Shown piece by piece: positions 20,649-30,487 of a stretch of DNA of 64,000 nucleotides. The stretch comes from Fictibacillus halophilus (lineage in GTDB: Bacteria > Bacillota > Bacilli > Bacillales > Fictibacillaceae). The first letter of the stretch is position 1; each line of letters opens with the position of its first letter. The notes beneath the pieces were generated by a model that worked only from the letters and a program-made list of their open reading frames with translations, was not told the DNA's origin and searched no databases. Location of the stretch: contig NZ_JAEACF010000001.1 in assembly GCF_016401385.1 (NCBI RefSeq), positions 1,116,001-1,180,000 of the forward strand, given 5' to 3'. The translations under genes and the position numbers were made by a program.

Positions 20649-22763
20649 ATGGATCAACAAAAAAGAACTTTTACAATGGACTGGGCGGGTAGAACGCTTA
20701 CGTTCGAAATTGGAGAATTAGCAAAACAAGCGAACGGTGCTGTAATGGTCAGATATGGCGATACTGCAGTACTTTCAACAGCTGTTGCATCAAAACAGCC
20801 TAAAAATCTTAGTTTCTTTCCGCTGACAGTAAACTATGAAGAACGTTTATATGCAGTTGGTAAAATTCCAGGTGGGTTTATTAAACGTGAAGGGCGTCCA
20901 AGCGAGAAAGCTGTATTAGCGAGTCGTTTGATCGACCGTCCTATTCGTCCTCTATTCGCAGATGGTTTCCGTAACGAAGTACAAGTTGTCAGCACCGTAA
21001 TGAGTGTGGATCAAAACTGTTCTTCAGAAATGGCTGCAATGATAGGGTCATCTCTTGCGTTGTCTATTTCCGATATTCCTTTTGAAGGACCGATCGCTGG
21101 AGTAACTGTTGGTCGAATCGAAGGCAAATTTGTGATCAATCCAACGGTTGAACAAAATGAAAAAAGTGATATTCAGTTAGTTGTGGCGGGTACTAAACAT
21201 GCCATAAACATGGTTGAAGCTGGCGCAGAAGAAGTTTCTGAAGAAGTTATGCTTGAAGCGATCATGTTCGGTCATGAAGAGATCAAACGCTTAATCGCTT
21301 TCCAAGAAGAGATTGTTTCTGAAATCGGTAAAGAAAAGATGGAGATTGTTCTTCATGAGTTAGATAAAGATGTTGAACAAGAAGTTCGTGAATTTGTTGG
21401 GAACGATGTGAAAGAAGCAGTTAAGGTTGTTGAAAAGCATGCACGTCAAGAAGCTTTAGACGCTGTTAGTGCAAACGTCGCTTCTCGCTATGAAGAAGAT
21501 GAAGATAAAGCCAGCGAAGCAAAAGAGGTTTTACATAAACTCATCAAAGAAGAAGTGAGACGCTTGATCCTTAAGGAGAAAGTACGTCCGGACGGAAGAA
21601 AAACGGATGAGATCCGTCAACTTTCTTCAAAAGTAGGCATTTTAGCTAGAACTCATGGTTCGGGTCTATTTACACGCGGACAAACTCAAGCACTCAGCAT
21701 CTGTACGTTAGGAGCTCTTGGAGATGTTCAAGTTCTTGATGGTCTTGGTGTGGAGGAATCTAAACGCTTTATGCACCAATACAACTTCCCTCCATTCAGT
21801 GTAGGTGAAACTGGTTTTATGCGCGGACCAGGCAGACGTGAGATTGGTCATGGTGCACTAGGTGAACGTGCGTTAGAGCAAGTGATTCCGAACGAAGAAG
21901 AGTTCCCATACACGATTCGTCTCGTATCAGAAGTATTAGAATCCAACGGTTCTACATCACAAGCAAGTATTTGTGCAAGTACGCTTGCATTGATGGATGC
22001 TGGTGTACCGATCAAAGCTCCTGTTGCAGGTATTGCTATGGGTCTGATCTCTGACGGTGAAGACGTAACGGTGCTAACGGATATTCAAGGCATGGAGGAT
22101 CACCTTGGAGATATGGACTTTAAAGTAGCAGGTACACCAAACGGTATCACTGCTCTTCAAATGGACATTAAGATTTCAGGGATTAATCGTGAAATTCTTC
22201 AAGAAGCTTTAACGCAAGCTAAAGAAGGGCGTATGATCATCCTAAAGTCTATGCTTGCTACACTTTCAGAGTCTCGTACACAACTTTCTCAATATGCTCC
22301 TAAGATCTTAACAATGAAGATCAATCCAGATAAGATCCGCGATGTAATCGGGCCAAGCGGGAAGATCATCAACAAGATCATTGAAGAAACTGGTGTTAAG
22401 ATTGATATCGAGCAAGATGGTACAGTCTTCATCGCTTCAACTGACGAAGCTATGAACAAAAAAGCGAAGAAAATCATCGAAGATATTGTTCGTGAAGTTC
22501 AAGTAGGAGAGTACTACATGGGTAAAGTTAAACGTATCGAAAAGTTTGGTGCGTTCGTAGAACTATTCAGCGGTAAAGATGGACTCGTTCATATCTCTGA
22601 GCTTGCTGAAGAGCGTGTAGGAAAAGTTGAAGATGTTGTGAAGCTTGGTGACGAGGTCATGGTTAAAGTCATGGAGATTGATAATCAAGGTCGCGTAAAC
22701 TTATCTCGCAAAGTTGTACTGAAAGAAGAAAAAGCAAAGAACGAACAGCAGCAAAACGTATAA
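20649..22763 (+). CDS. pnp: Polynucleotide phosphorylase
   Basis: Phosphorolytic 3'-5' exoribonuclease of the RNA degradation machinery. It is 704 residues. Two RNase PH domains (about 1-210 and 310-540, with [14 protein letters not shown] and [13 protein letters not shown]), then a KH domain ([16 protein letters not shown]) and a C-terminal S1 domain ([19 protein letters not shown]). ATG 20649 is the start that aligns with the family; AGAGGAG is 11 bases upstream, somewhat far. Separate from rpsO by a terminator, as in B. subtilis. Confidence 0.97.
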   Translation: MDQQKRTFTMDWAGRTLTFEIGELAKQANGAVMVRYGDTAVLSTAVASKQPKNLSFFPLTVNYEERLYAVGKIPGGFIKREGRPSEKAVLASRLIDRPIRPLFADGFRNEVQVVSTVMSVDQNCSSEMAAMIGSSLALSISDIPFEGPIAGVTVGRIEGKFVINPTVEQNEKSDIQLVVAGTKHAINMVEAGAEEVSEEVMLEAIMFGHEEIKRLIAFQEEIVSEIGKEKMEIVLHELDKDVEQEVREFVGNDVKEAVKVVEKHARQEALDAVSANVASRYEEDEDKASEAKEVLHKLIKEEVRRLILKEKVRPDGRKTDEIRQLSSKVGILARTHGSGLFTRGQTQALSICTLGALGDVQVLDGLGVEESKRFMHQYNFPPFSVGETGFMRGPGRREIGHGALGERALEQVIPNEEEFPYTIRLVSEVLESNGSTSQASICASTLALMDAGVPIKAPVAGIAMGLISDGEDVTVLTDIQGMEDHLGDMDFKVAGTPNGITALQMDIKISGINREILQEALTQAKEGRMIILKSMLATLSESRTQLSQYAPKILTMKINPDKIRDVIGPSGKIINKIIEETGVKIDIEQDGTVFIASTDEAMNKKAKKIIEDIVREVQVGEYYMGKVKRIEKFGAFVELFSGKDGLVHISELAEERVGKVEDVVKLGDEVMVKVMEIDNQGRVNLSRKVVLKEEKAKNEQQQNV

Positions 22764-22773
22764 GATAGGAAGT

Positions 22774-22825
22774 AAAAAGACTGCACCAACGGATACCCCT
22801 GTATCCTTATGGTCAGTCTTTTTTT
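22774..22825 (+). terminator. Terminator after pnp
   Basis: Outer stem AAAGACTGCACC / TGGTCAGTCTTT enclosing an inner GGATAC / GTATCC pair, then a T run. Confidence 0.8.
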
Positions 22826-22956
22826 ATTGTTTATTTTCCGTGTTATTGATGATCTTGATATTTTACCCATACTATCTCTCTCTTTATCGTGAGGATTGTT
22901 TAAACGTTCTAACCTGTCCAAATCCTACATACCTTGGTTACAGGGAGGGAGTTTAC

Positions 22957-23931
22957 GTGAAAAATAAAATTCTTCAATGGTCTTTAGTAGTATTGGTTAT
23001 CACTTCGATAGCGTTTTCGTTGCATAATCCTTTTACAAGCACCTATATTGAGAGTTTGAAGGCTCAGAGCACTGCCGTTTCACAAATGGAGTCTAATTCA
23101 ATCTATCAGCAGATCAAAGAAAAAGCGAAGGAGCTAAATCGTCCTCCTAAAAATGCAGAAATTGATCCAGTCTGGAAAGCCACTCCCGGTTATAATGGCA
23201 TTGTTGTTGATATGGAAGCATCCTTTAAAGCAATGAAAAAAGCGAATAAATTTGATAATAATAAACTTGTTATAAAGCAAATAAATCCAAGTATTCATCT
23301 TGAAGACCTTCCTGCATCACCTATTTATAGAGGTAATCCTGAAAAACCTATGGTTACTTTGTTAGTAAACGTTGCATGGGGAAATGAGTACCTGCCTGGT
23401 ATGCTCCAGACGATGAAAAAAAATAATGTAAAGTCAACATATTTTCTAGATGGTTCATGGGTGAAGAAGAATCCGTCACTTGCTAAGATGATCGCAGAAG
23501 AAAAACATGAGATCGGAAATCATGCATATTCCCATCCGGATTTAAAGAAGATGACCAATTCGCGAATTAATGAGGAACTTAAACAAACGAATGAAGTGAT
23601 ACACGCAACATTAGACATACACCCAAAGTGGTTTGCTCCTCCAAGTGGCAGCTTTCGTAACGACGTTGTGCAAATTGCCTCAGAGATGGATATGAAAACA
23701 ATTCTTTGGACGGTTGATACGATCGATTGGAGAAAGCCTAATCCTGATGAAATGGTTAACAGAGTGCTCAGTAAAGTACATCCTGGTGCTATGATTTTGA
23801 TGCACCCAACGGAATCATCTTCTGCTGGTTTAGATAAACTAATTAAAGGAATAAAAGAAAAAGGATATAGCATAGGTACGGTAACAGACTTGATGGATGA
23901 AACGAGATTAGTACCTAAAACCATCAAGTAA
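22957..23931 (+). CDS. ylxY: Polysaccharide deacetylase-like protein YlxY
   Basis: 324-residue exported or membrane-anchored protein: a hydrophobic segment at residues 6-22, a linker, then a NodB-type deacetylase fold from about 165. The family's metal motif HxxxH is present (HAYSHPDL), but motif 1, normally TFDDG, reads LLVNVAWGNE, and motif 3, normally RPPxG, reads APPSG. Hydrolytic activity is therefore doubtful. Start is GTG 22957 with GGAGGGAG upstream; the in-frame ATG 22840 adds an implausible prefix overlapping the pnp terminator region. YlxY homologues sit here in Bacillus and are tied to sporulation. Confidence 0.85.
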   Translation: MKNKILQWSLVVLVITSIAFSLHNPFTSTYIESLKAQSTAVSQMESNSIYQQIKEKAKELNRPPKNAEIDPVWKATPGYNGIVVDMEASFKAMKKANKFDNNKLVIKQINPSIHLEDLPASPIYRGNPEKPMVTLLVNVAWGNEYLPGMLQTMKKNNVKSTYFLDGSWVKKNPSLAKMIAEEKHEIGNHAYSHPDLKKMTNSRINEELKQTNEVIHATLDIHPKWFAPPSGSFRNDVVQIASEMDMKTILWTVDTIDWRKPNPDEMVNRVLSKVHPGAMILMHPTESSSAGLDKLIKGIKEKGYSIGTVTDLMDETRLVPKTIK

Positions 23932-23933
23932 AG

Positions 23934-23962
23934 TTGTGTACGTGTTACGATAATGGTATATT
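23934..23962 (+). promoter_or_regulatory. Sigma-A promoter for mlpA
   Basis: TTGTGT, 17 bases, TATATT with a TGG extended -10, starting three bases after the ylxY stop. Confidence 0.65.
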
Positions 23963-24009
23963 GTTCCTATGATTATTGTGGAACAACTGACAGCTAGGGG
24001 GAAACAAGT

Positions 24010-25251
24010 TTGATTAAGAGATATACATGCTCAAACGGCGTGCGAATTGTTTTGGAAAACATTCCAACTGTACGCTCTGTAGCGATCGGTGTATGGATCG
24101 GCACAGGTTCAAGATTTGAAAACACAAAAAACAATGGAATCTCGCATTTTCTGGAGCATATGTTCTTTAAAGGAACAAAGACGAGGACTGCAAGAGAAAT
24201 TGCTGAATCTTTTGATAGCATCGGTGGACAAGTGAATGCTTTCACTTCAAAAGAATACACTTGTTATTATGCAAAAGTTCTAGATACGCATTCACCGTAT
24301 GCTCTAGAAGTACTAGCGGATATGTTTTTTAATTCTACCTTCGATGAAGGAGAGTTATCGAAAGAAAAGAATGTTGTTTTAGAAGAAATAAAAATGTATG
24401 AAGATACACCTGATGATATTGTTCATGATATGTTAAGCCGTGCTAGTTTTCAAAATCATGAACTCGGTTTTCCTATTTTAGGAACAGAAGAAACATTGAA
24501 CACGTTTACGGGGAATACGCTTCGAGATTATATGGATACTCATTATGTTCCAGAAGAAGTAGTTATATCTGTCGCTGGAAACGTCGATGAATCGTTCATA
24601 AAGGAAGTTGAGAAATGGTTCGGTGACTACAAAACAAGCGGAGTCATAAAACCAGAAATTCAAACTCCAGTTTTTCATCCTGAGAAGCTATCCCGTAAGA
24701 AAGAAACAGAACAAGCACATCTATGTCTTGGTTTTCCAGGACTTTCTCTGAAAGATAAACGCAGCTATAGTTTGATCATTCTTAATAACATTTTTGGATC
24801 AAGCATGTCTAGCCGTTTGTTTCAAGAAGTAAGAGAACAGAAAGGATTAGCTTATTCAGTGTTCTCTTATCATTCAGCGTTTCAGGATAATGGAATCTTT
24901 ACTATTTATGGAGGAACAGCTCCACATCAATTAGATGAATTGTATAATACGATTTTAAATATAGTAGATGATTTAAAAGAGAACGGAATTACTGACAAAG
25001 AGCTGAAGAACTCTAAAGAACAGATAAAAGGAAACTTGATGCTGAGTCTTGAAAGCACCAACAGCAGAATGAGTCGCAATGGAAAACATGAGCTCATCTT
25101 GGGTTACCACCGTACTCTTGATGATATGGTCGAGTCCATCGATAATGTGTCAAAAGGCGATGTAGACACGTTGATTCAATCTATCTTTAGTGAAGGATGT
25201 TCAGCTTCTTTAGTGAGTCCGCAAGGAGAACTTCCAAAAGGACTTCAATAG
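24010..25251 (+). CDS. mlpA: M16 family zinc protease
   Basis: 413-residue insulinase/mitochondrial-processing-peptidase-like enzyme (MlpA, formerly YmxG). The inverted zinc motif HFLEH is at residues 46-50, with the downstream Glu provided by the EEIKMYEDTPDD region, so it looks catalytically competent. The C-terminal half carries the partner domain (SSMSSRLFQEVREQKGLAYS). Start is TTG with AGGGGG upstream. In B. subtilis ymxH follows; here only a terminator and 300 non-coding bases precede dpaA. Confidence 0.93.
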   Translation: MIKRYTCSNGVRIVLENIPTVRSVAIGVWIGTGSRFENTKNNGISHFLEHMFFKGTKTRTAREIAESFDSIGGQVNAFTSKEYTCYYAKVLDTHSPYALEVLADMFFNSTFDEGELSKEKNVVLEEIKMYEDTPDDIVHDMLSRASFQNHELGFPILGTEETLNTFTGNTLRDYMDTHYVPEEVVISVAGNVDESFIKEVEKWFGDYKTSGVIKPEIQTPVFHPEKLSRKKETEQAHLCLGFPGLSLKDKRSYSLIILNNIFGSSMSSRLFQEVREQKGLAYSVFSYHSAFQDNGIFTIYGGTAPHQLDELYNTILNIVDDLKENGITDKELKNSKEQIKGNLMLSLESTNSRMSRNGKHELILGYHRTLDDMVESIDNVSKGDVDTLIQSIFSEGCSASLVSPQGELPKGLQ

Positions 25252-25266
25252 CAAATATACCGTTAC

Positions 25267-25296
25267 AAAACCCGGAATTCTTCCGGGTTTTTTTTT
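25267..25296 (+). terminator. Terminator after mlpA
   Basis: ACCCGGAA / TTCCGGGT hairpin with a three-base loop and a long T run. Confidence 0.9.
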
Positions 25297-25465
25297 CGTT
25301 TTCAGATATACGCTTTAAAAATGGGCTTAACGTTTTCTGAATGCCCCAAACATAGGAGTTACTCATGAATATAATGGTGTTGATTGAAAGCTTATGATCG
25401 TGTTATTTAGCGTATGAAAACAACTTTAAATATGAGTTATACCGTTGTGCAGAATGTCTTTCTGT
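25297..25465. other. Non-coding stretch where ymxH is usually found
   Basis: The 300-base gap between mlpA and dpaA contains the terminator and, at its distal end, a sigma-K-like promoter. No ORF of the size or sequence of YmxH (a roughly 85-residue PRC-barrel protein) is visible in any frame. Confidence 0.6.
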
Positions 25466-25494
25466 AACCAGATAGGCGGGGTGTTCATATGATG
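25466..25494 (+). promoter_or_regulatory. Sigma-K-like promoter for dpaAB
   Basis: AACC, 16 bases, CATATGATG, compared with the sigma-K consensus mACm-N16-CATAnnnTA (one mismatch, final A to G). The spoVF operon is known to be sigma-K dependent in B. subtilis. The start point would be about 60 bases before dpaA. Confidence 0.55.
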
Positions 25495-25552
25495 GTGAAC
25501 GTGGATAGCAATCCCCTGCAAGAAAAGGAACAACGGAGAAAGGGGAGAAAGA

Positions 25553-26443
25553 ATGTTAACGGATTTGCATATCGCCGTTTTTGGCGGCGATGCGAGACAG
25601 TTAGAAGTTATTCGGAAACTAACAGAACTGGATGCGATACTTACACTTATCGGTTATGACCAACTTGATCATGGATTCACTGGAGCTTCAAAAATGGATA
25701 TAGATGAAGTGGATTTTTCAAAGTTAGACAGCATCATTCTGCCTGTAAGCGGCACAGGAACGCAGGGGGAGATCGATACTATTTTCTCTAATAAAAAAAT
25801 GATTTTAACAGAAGATCATCTTAAAAAGACGAAAGACCATTGCCAAGTATTCTCAGGTATCAGCAATTCTTATTTAGATGCGATTACAAAAAGCAGCAAT
25901 AGAAAACTAACAAAGTTATTTGAAAGAGATGATGTTGCGATCTATAACAGCATCCCTACTGTTGAAGGAACGATCATGATGGTCATCCAGCACACAGATA
26001 TCACCATCCATCAATCAAATACAATTGTCCTTGGATTTGGACGTGTAGGAATGAGTGTTGCAAGAACATTTCAAGCATTAGGAGCGCGCGTAAAGGTGGG
26101 AGCTAGAAAATCTGAACATATGGCGAGGATCTCGGAGATGGGGATGATTCCTTTTCACTTAGATGATTTAAAGAATGAAGTCTATGAAACGGATGTTTGT
26201 ATTAATACGATTCCCACACAGATTGTTAATGCTGATGTAATCTCAAAGTTTCCTTCACATACATTAGTTGTTGATCTAGCTTCAAAGCCTGGAGGCACTG
26301 ATTTTAGATATGCAGAAAAACGCGGGATCAAAGCACTTCTTGCACCTGGCCTACCAGGAATTGTTGCTCCTAAAACAGCCGGTAAGATTGTTGCAAATGT
26401 ACTTTCGCAGCTCTTAATCAACGAATTTAAGCGGAAGGGGTAA
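25553..26443 (+). CDS. dpaA: Dipicolinate synthase subunit A
   Basis: With DpaB converts dihydrodipicolinate pathway intermediates to dipicolinic acid in the mother cell, for uptake into the spore core. It is 296 residues. The N-terminal domain begins HIAVFGGDARQLEVI, and a Rossmann fold has GFGRVGMSVARTFQALG near residue 163-180 for NADP binding. AAGGGGAG precedes the ATG. dpaB starts six bases after its stop. Also known as spoVFA. Confidence 0.95.
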   Translation: MLTDLHIAVFGGDARQLEVIRKLTELDAILTLIGYDQLDHGFTGASKMDIDEVDFSKLDSIILPVSGTGTQGEIDTIFSNKKMILTEDHLKKTKDHCQVFSGISNSYLDAITKSSNRKLTKLFERDDVAIYNSIPTVEGTIMMVIQHTDITIHQSNTIVLGFGRVGMSVARTFQALGARVKVGARKSEHMARISEMGMIPFHLDDLKNEVYETDVCINTIPTQIVNADVISKFPSHTLVVDLASKPGGTDFRYAEKRGIKALLAPGLPGIVAPKTAGKIVANVLSQLLINEFKRKG

Positions 26444-26448
26444 TTATC

Positions 26449-27042
26449 ATGGAATTTAAAGGTAAGCATATCGGTTTTGGATTGACGGGATCTCACTGTA
26501 CGTATGATGCCGTGTTTCCACAAATTCAAAAGCTTGTCGAGTTAGGAGCGAATGTTTCTCCATTCTTTACACATACCGTAGGGCACACATCTACACGTTT
26601 TGGAGTGGAAGGGGAATGGGTGGAAAAGATTAAACAGATCACAGGAAATGAACCAGTTGATTCTATTGTAAAGGCTGAACCATTTGGACCGAAAACACCA
26701 CTTGATTGTATGGTCATTGCTCCGTTGACCGGAAATTCGATAAGCAAATTTGCAAATGCTATGACAGATTCCCCCGTATTAATGGGAGCAAAAGCAACGC
26801 TTCGTAACCAAAAACCGGTCGTTCTCGGCATATCTACAAATGACGGACTAGGACTGAACGGTGTTAATATCATGAGGTTGATGGCTACAAAGAATATCTA
26901 TTTCATTCCATTCAGTCAAGACGATCCAGTCAAAAAGCAAAACTCATTAGTCGCGCACATGGACACCCTTATTGACACGATCGAGCTAGCCATTCAAGGG
27001 AAACAGCTCCAGCCTGTTCTTAGGGTAAGAGATTTAGGGTAA
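26449..27042 (+). CDS. dpaB: Dipicolinate synthase subunit B (flavoprotein)
   Basis: 197-residue flavoprotein of the UbiX/Pad1-like (HFCD) fold, the second dipicolinate synthase subunit. Visible motifs are GFGLTGSHCTYDA (11-23), the TNDGLGLN region and PLTGNSISKFANAMTDSPVLM, which fits the FMN site of the family. It follows dpaA with a six-base gap and precedes asd, so the aspartate pathway and spore dipicolinate synthesis are adjacent. Also spoVFB. Confidence 0.94.
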   Translation: MEFKGKHIGFGLTGSHCTYDAVFPQIQKLVELGANVSPFFTHTVGHTSTRFGVEGEWVEKIKQITGNEPVDSIVKAEPFGPKTPLDCMVIAPLTGNSISKFANAMTDSPVLMGAKATLRNQKPVVLGISTNDGLGLNGVNIMRLMATKNIYFIPFSQDDPVKKQNSLVAHMDTLIDTIELAIQGKQLQPVLRVRDLG

Positions 27043-27120
27043 TAGATTGAAACAACAGAAGAAAATCCGTTCATAACCTCAAAGTTTATGATAAAATATG
27101 ATAAATTATATGGATTAACT

Positions 27121-27157
27121 AGGAGAAACTAAAACTTTGAGTTTCTCCTTCTGTTGT
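27121..27157 (+). terminator. Hairpin between dpaB and asd
   Basis: Perfect 10-bp stem AGGAGAAACT / AGTTTCTCCT, 9-base loop, followed by TCTGTTGT. The T tract is weak, so it may end the sporulation transcript only partly or act as a 5' stabiliser of the asd mRNA. There is no lysine riboswitch in this 150-base gap. Confidence 0.5.
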
Positions 27158-27195
27158 AGTTTGCTTACCTTAAACAATAAAGGAGTTTATAAAGT

Positions 27196-28239
27196 ATGAG
27201 CCAAAAATCATTTCATGTAGCTGTAGTAGGAGCAACTGGCGCAGTTGGCCAGCAGATGTTAAATACGTTAAGTGAAAAAAACTTTCCAATAAAAAAATTA
27301 TCACTTCTTGCGAGTAAAAGATCCGCAGGACAGGTCATCACATTTGATGGAGAATCTCATACAATTCAAGAAGCAACTCCTGAAGCATTTGAAGGTGTTG
27401 ATCTTGCTTTGTTCTCTGCGGGAGGGTCTGTATCCAAAGCTCTTGCACATGAAGCGGTGAAAAGAGGTGCGATCGTTGTAGATAACACGAGCGCTTTCAG
27501 AATGGATCCGACCGTACCACTTGTTGTACCTGAAGTGAACGAACAAGATCTATTAAAACATAACGGAATTATTGCGAATCCGAACTGTTCAACGATTCAG
27601 ATGGTCGTTGCTCTTCAGCCTCTTCACGAAAAGTTCGGACTTAAAAAAGTGATCGTTTCTACTTATCAAGCTGTTTCAGGTGCTGGAGCTAAAGCAGTTG
27701 AAGAGCTAAAAGAACAATCAAGAGCGATTCTGAACGATGAATCATTCGAGGCCTCCATCATGCCTTGTGCTTCAGACAAAAAGCACTATCAGATTGCATT
27801 TAACGCGGTTCCACAAATTGATAAATTTGAAGAGAACGGCTATACGTTTGAAGAGCTAAAGATGATGAACGAAACAAAAAAAATCATGCATTTAGAAAAT
27901 TTAGAGATCGCAGCAACTTGTGTACGATTACCAGTTGAGACAGGACATTCAGAATCTTTATATGCAGAGTTCGAGAATGGAAACCCTTCTGTTCAAGAAA
28001 TCAGAGAACTACTAAAAACAGCTCCTGGTATTACACTTCAGGATCAGCCTGAAAATCAGATCTATCCTATGCCGGCAATAGCAGCAGGCTTGCCTGACGT
28101 TTTTGTTGGAAGAATACGAAAAGACTTAGACCGTGATAACGCCTATCACATGTGGGTCGTGTCAGATAACTTACTTAAAGGTGCTGCATATAACTCCGTT
28201 CAAATCGCAGAGAGCTTAATTAAATTAAATCTGCTTTAA
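27196..28239 (+). CDS. asd: Aspartate-semialdehyde dehydrogenase
   Basis: Reduces aspartyl phosphate to aspartate semialdehyde, the branch point to lysine, dipicolinate, threonine and methionine. It is 347 residues. NADP motif GATGAVGQQML (about 13-23), catalytic Cys131 in NPNCSTIQM, and a conserved active-site His in RLPVETGHSES. AAGGAG precedes the ATG. First of the asd-dapG-dapA trio. Confidence 0.96.
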   Translation: MSQKSFHVAVVGATGAVGQQMLNTLSEKNFPIKKLSLLASKRSAGQVITFDGESHTIQEATPEAFEGVDLALFSAGGSVSKALAHEAVKRGAIVVDNTSAFRMDPTVPLVVPEVNEQDLLKHNGIIANPNCSTIQMVVALQPLHEKFGLKKVIVSTYQAVSGAGAKAVEELKEQSRAILNDESFEASIMPCASDKKHYQIAFNAVPQIDKFEENGYTFEELKMMNETKKIMHLENLEIAATCVRLPVETGHSESLYAEFENGNPSVQEIRELLKTAPGITLQDQPENQIYPMPAIAAGLPDVFVGRIRKDLDRDNAYHMWVVSDNLLKGAAYNSVQIAESLIKLNLL

Positions 28240-28260
28240 TTTTATAAAGAAGGTGCATTC

Positions 28261-29526
28261 ATGAAGATAATCGTTCAAAAATTTGGGGGAACTTCTTTAA
28301 AAGATGACACAGGACGCATCGAAGCGATTCGTCACATTAAAAATGCTGTCGAAGAAGGCTATAAAGTAGTTTGTGTCGTTTCTGCAATGGGACGTTTTGG
28401 TGATCCGTATGCTACGGACACTTTATTAAGTCTTGTAGGAGATAAGAACAAGATTTCTAATCGAGAACAAGATCTTTTGTTGTCTTGTGGAGAAATTATT
28501 TCATCAGTCGTATTTTCTGGATTGTTAAATACAACAGGTCTTTCATCTGTTGCTTTAACAGGTCCTCAAGCAGGGTTCAGAACAAACGATGATTTTTCTA
28601 ATGCAAGAATTATAGATATGAAAGTAGACCGTATAAAGTCTGAACTTGAAAACAATCAAGTAGTAGTCGTTGCAGGTTTTCAAGGGCAATCCAAATCTGG
28701 GGATATCGCAACACTTGGAAGAGGTGGAAGCGACACGAGTGCTTCTGCTTTAGGAGCTGCTTTAGAGGCTGAGTTTATTGATATTTTTACAGATGTAGAA
28801 GGGGTAATGACTGCTGACCCAAGACTTGTGAAAGATGCAAGACCATTATCTGTCGTAACGTATGCTGAGATTTGTAACATGGCTTATCAGGGAGCAAAGG
28901 TCATTCATCCACGTGCTGTGGAGATTGCCATGCAAGCAAAGATTCCGTTAAGAATTCGTTCCACGTATTCAGATCTTCCGGGAACGCTTGTTACATCAGC
29001 GGTAAAAGGACCTGCTGGTAAAGACGTTCAAGAATCAATCATAACGGGTATTGCTCATGTCTCAAACATTACCCAAATTAAAGTGTATGCGAACGATGGT
29101 CAGTATGATCTTCATACAAAAGTGTTCAAAGCCATGGCACAAGAACAGATTTCAGTAGACTTTATCAATATAAGTCCAAAAGGTGTCGTATATACGATCA
29201 TGGAAGACAAGACGGATATGGCATTAGCAAAATTAAAAGATCTAGGATACGAGCCTGAAGTGAACAGAGATTGTGCCAAAGTATCTGCAGTTGGAGCTGG
29301 TATCGCAGGAACACCAGGGGTTACAGCAGCTATCGTAGAATCATTATCTAGTAGGAACATACAGATCTTACAATCTGCTGATTCGCATACTACGATCTGG
29401 GTCCTCGTTAAGAAAGCAGATCTTATTGAATCGGTAAATGCTCTTCATTCCGCTTTTCGTTTGAATGAGGAAGGTATATCTGCGAGTTTACAAGAAATTG
29501 TACAACAGCAGTTTAATGAGTATTGA
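28261..29526 (+). CDS. dapG: Aspartokinase I
   Basis: Phosphorylates aspartate to open the aspartate pathway. It is 421 residues. The N-terminal kinase domain starts VQKFGGTSL and contains GRGGSDTSASALGAALEA; two C-terminal ACT domains follow (from about residue 270), where in B. subtilis meso-diaminopimelate inhibits this isozyme. Length is slightly above the B. subtilis DapG. GAAGG precedes the ATG. The inhibitor specificity is inferred from gene position. Confidence 0.93.
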   Translation: MKIIVQKFGGTSLKDDTGRIEAIRHIKNAVEEGYKVVCVVSAMGRFGDPYATDTLLSLVGDKNKISNREQDLLLSCGEIISSVVFSGLLNTTGLSSVALTGPQAGFRTNDDFSNARIIDMKVDRIKSELENNQVVVVAGFQGQSKSGDIATLGRGGSDTSASALGAALEAEFIDIFTDVEGVMTADPRLVKDARPLSVVTYAEICNMAYQGAKVIHPRAVEIAMQAKIPLRIRSTYSDLPGTLVTSAVKGPAGKDVQESIITGIAHVSNITQIKVYANDGQYDLHTKVFKAMAQEQISVDFINISPKGVVYTIMEDKTDMALAKLKDLGYEPEVNRDCAKVSAVGAGIAGTPGVTAAIVESLSSRNIQILQSADSHTTIWVLVKKADLIESVNALHSAFRLNEEGISASLQEIVQQQFNEY

Positions 29527-29538
29527 GGAGTGAAGGAA

Positions 29539-30408
29539 ATGAATTTTGGAAGTATTAGCACCGCGATGGTAACACCTTTTGACAGCAAAGGGAACATCGA
29601 TTTTGGCAGAACGACGAAACTGGTTAACCATCTGATCAACAATGGAACGGATAGTTTAGTAGTAGCTGGGACTACCGGAGAATCAGCGACATTAACGACA
29701 GAAGAAAAAATAGCACTTTTTAAACACGTTGTAAAAGTGGTGGATGGAAGAGTTCCTGTGGTTGCGGGAACGGGAAGCAATAATACGAAAGCATCCATTG
29801 ATCTTTCAAAAAAGGCTGAAGAAATCGGTGTGGATGCTATTATGATCGTAGCACCGTATTATAATAAACCTAGTCAAGAAGGAATCGTTGCTCATTATAA
29901 AGCTATTGCAAGTGCAGTAAGCCTTCCAATCATGGCGTATAACATTCCGGGAAGATCAGTAATTACATTTTCGGTTGAAACCGTCCTTCGGCTGGCTGAA
30001 GTACCAAACATTGTTGCCTTAAAAGATGCAGGCGGAAATTTAGATACAATGAGTGAGGTTATTGAAAATACTCCGGACGACTTTGTTGTTTACAGCGGTG
30101 ACGACGGTCTAACCCTTCCTTCTTTAGCAATAGGAAGTGCGGGAATCGTTTCAGTGGCTTCCCATGTGATCGGTAATGAGATGCAAACGATGATCAAAGC
30201 GTTTAGAGACGGCGAAAATAAAGAAGCTGCTCGTATTCACCGAAAGTTGCTCCCAGTTATGCAGGAGCTTTTTAAAGCGCCGAGTCCCGCTCCAGTTAAG
30301 ACAGCACTACAAGTAAGAGGACTTGATGTTGGCGGTGTTAGATTGCCGTTACTCCCTTTAAATCAATCTGAAAGAGAAGCACTCTCAAACAGATTAAACA
30401 GCCTATAA
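29539..30408 (+). CDS. dapA: 4-hydroxy-tetrahydrodipicolinate synthase
   Basis: Condenses pyruvate with aspartate semialdehyde, committing flux to lysine, diaminopimelate and dipicolinate. It is 289 residues, a TIM barrel. GTTGESATLT, the catalytic Tyr region MAYNIPGRS and the Schiff-base Lys162 in ALKDAGG are present. ATG 29539 is chosen: GGAG lies eight bases upstream, and the product begins MNFGSIST as homologues do; GTG 29530 would overlap that site. Confidence 0.95.
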   Translation: MNFGSISTAMVTPFDSKGNIDFGRTTKLVNHLINNGTDSLVVAGTTGESATLTTEEKIALFKHVVKVVDGRVPVVAGTGSNNTKASIDLSKKAEEIGVDAIMIVAPYYNKPSQEGIVAHYKAIASAVSLPIMAYNIPGRSVITFSVETVLRLAEVPNIVALKDAGGNLDTMSEVIENTPDDFVVYSGDDGLTLPSLAIGSAGIVSVASHVIGNEMQTMIKAFRDGENKEAARIHRKLLPVMQELFKAPSPAPVKTALQVRGLDVGGVRLPLLPLNQSEREALSNRLNSL

Positions 30409-30438
30409 AAAAGTAGACTGGATTTTCTTCTAGTCATT

Positions 30439-30482
30439 AAAAAAAGGCTTCGCATGTAGTTTATATGCGAAGCCTTTTTTCT
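30439..30482 (+). terminator. Terminator after dapA
   Basis: AAAAAAGGCTTCGCAT / ATGCGAAGCCTTTTTT, symmetric enough to work in both directions. Confidence 0.92.
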
Positions 30483-30487
30483 TTAGT

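Noticed and set aside
22840..22956. N-terminal extension of ylxY to the ATG at 22840
   Set aside because: It would overlap the region just after the pnp terminator and has no binding site; GTG 22957 has GGAGGGAG and a signal-anchor directly after it.
27043..27195. Lysine riboswitch before asd
   Set aside because: The gap is only about 150 bases and shows one simple hairpin, not the five-helix L box.
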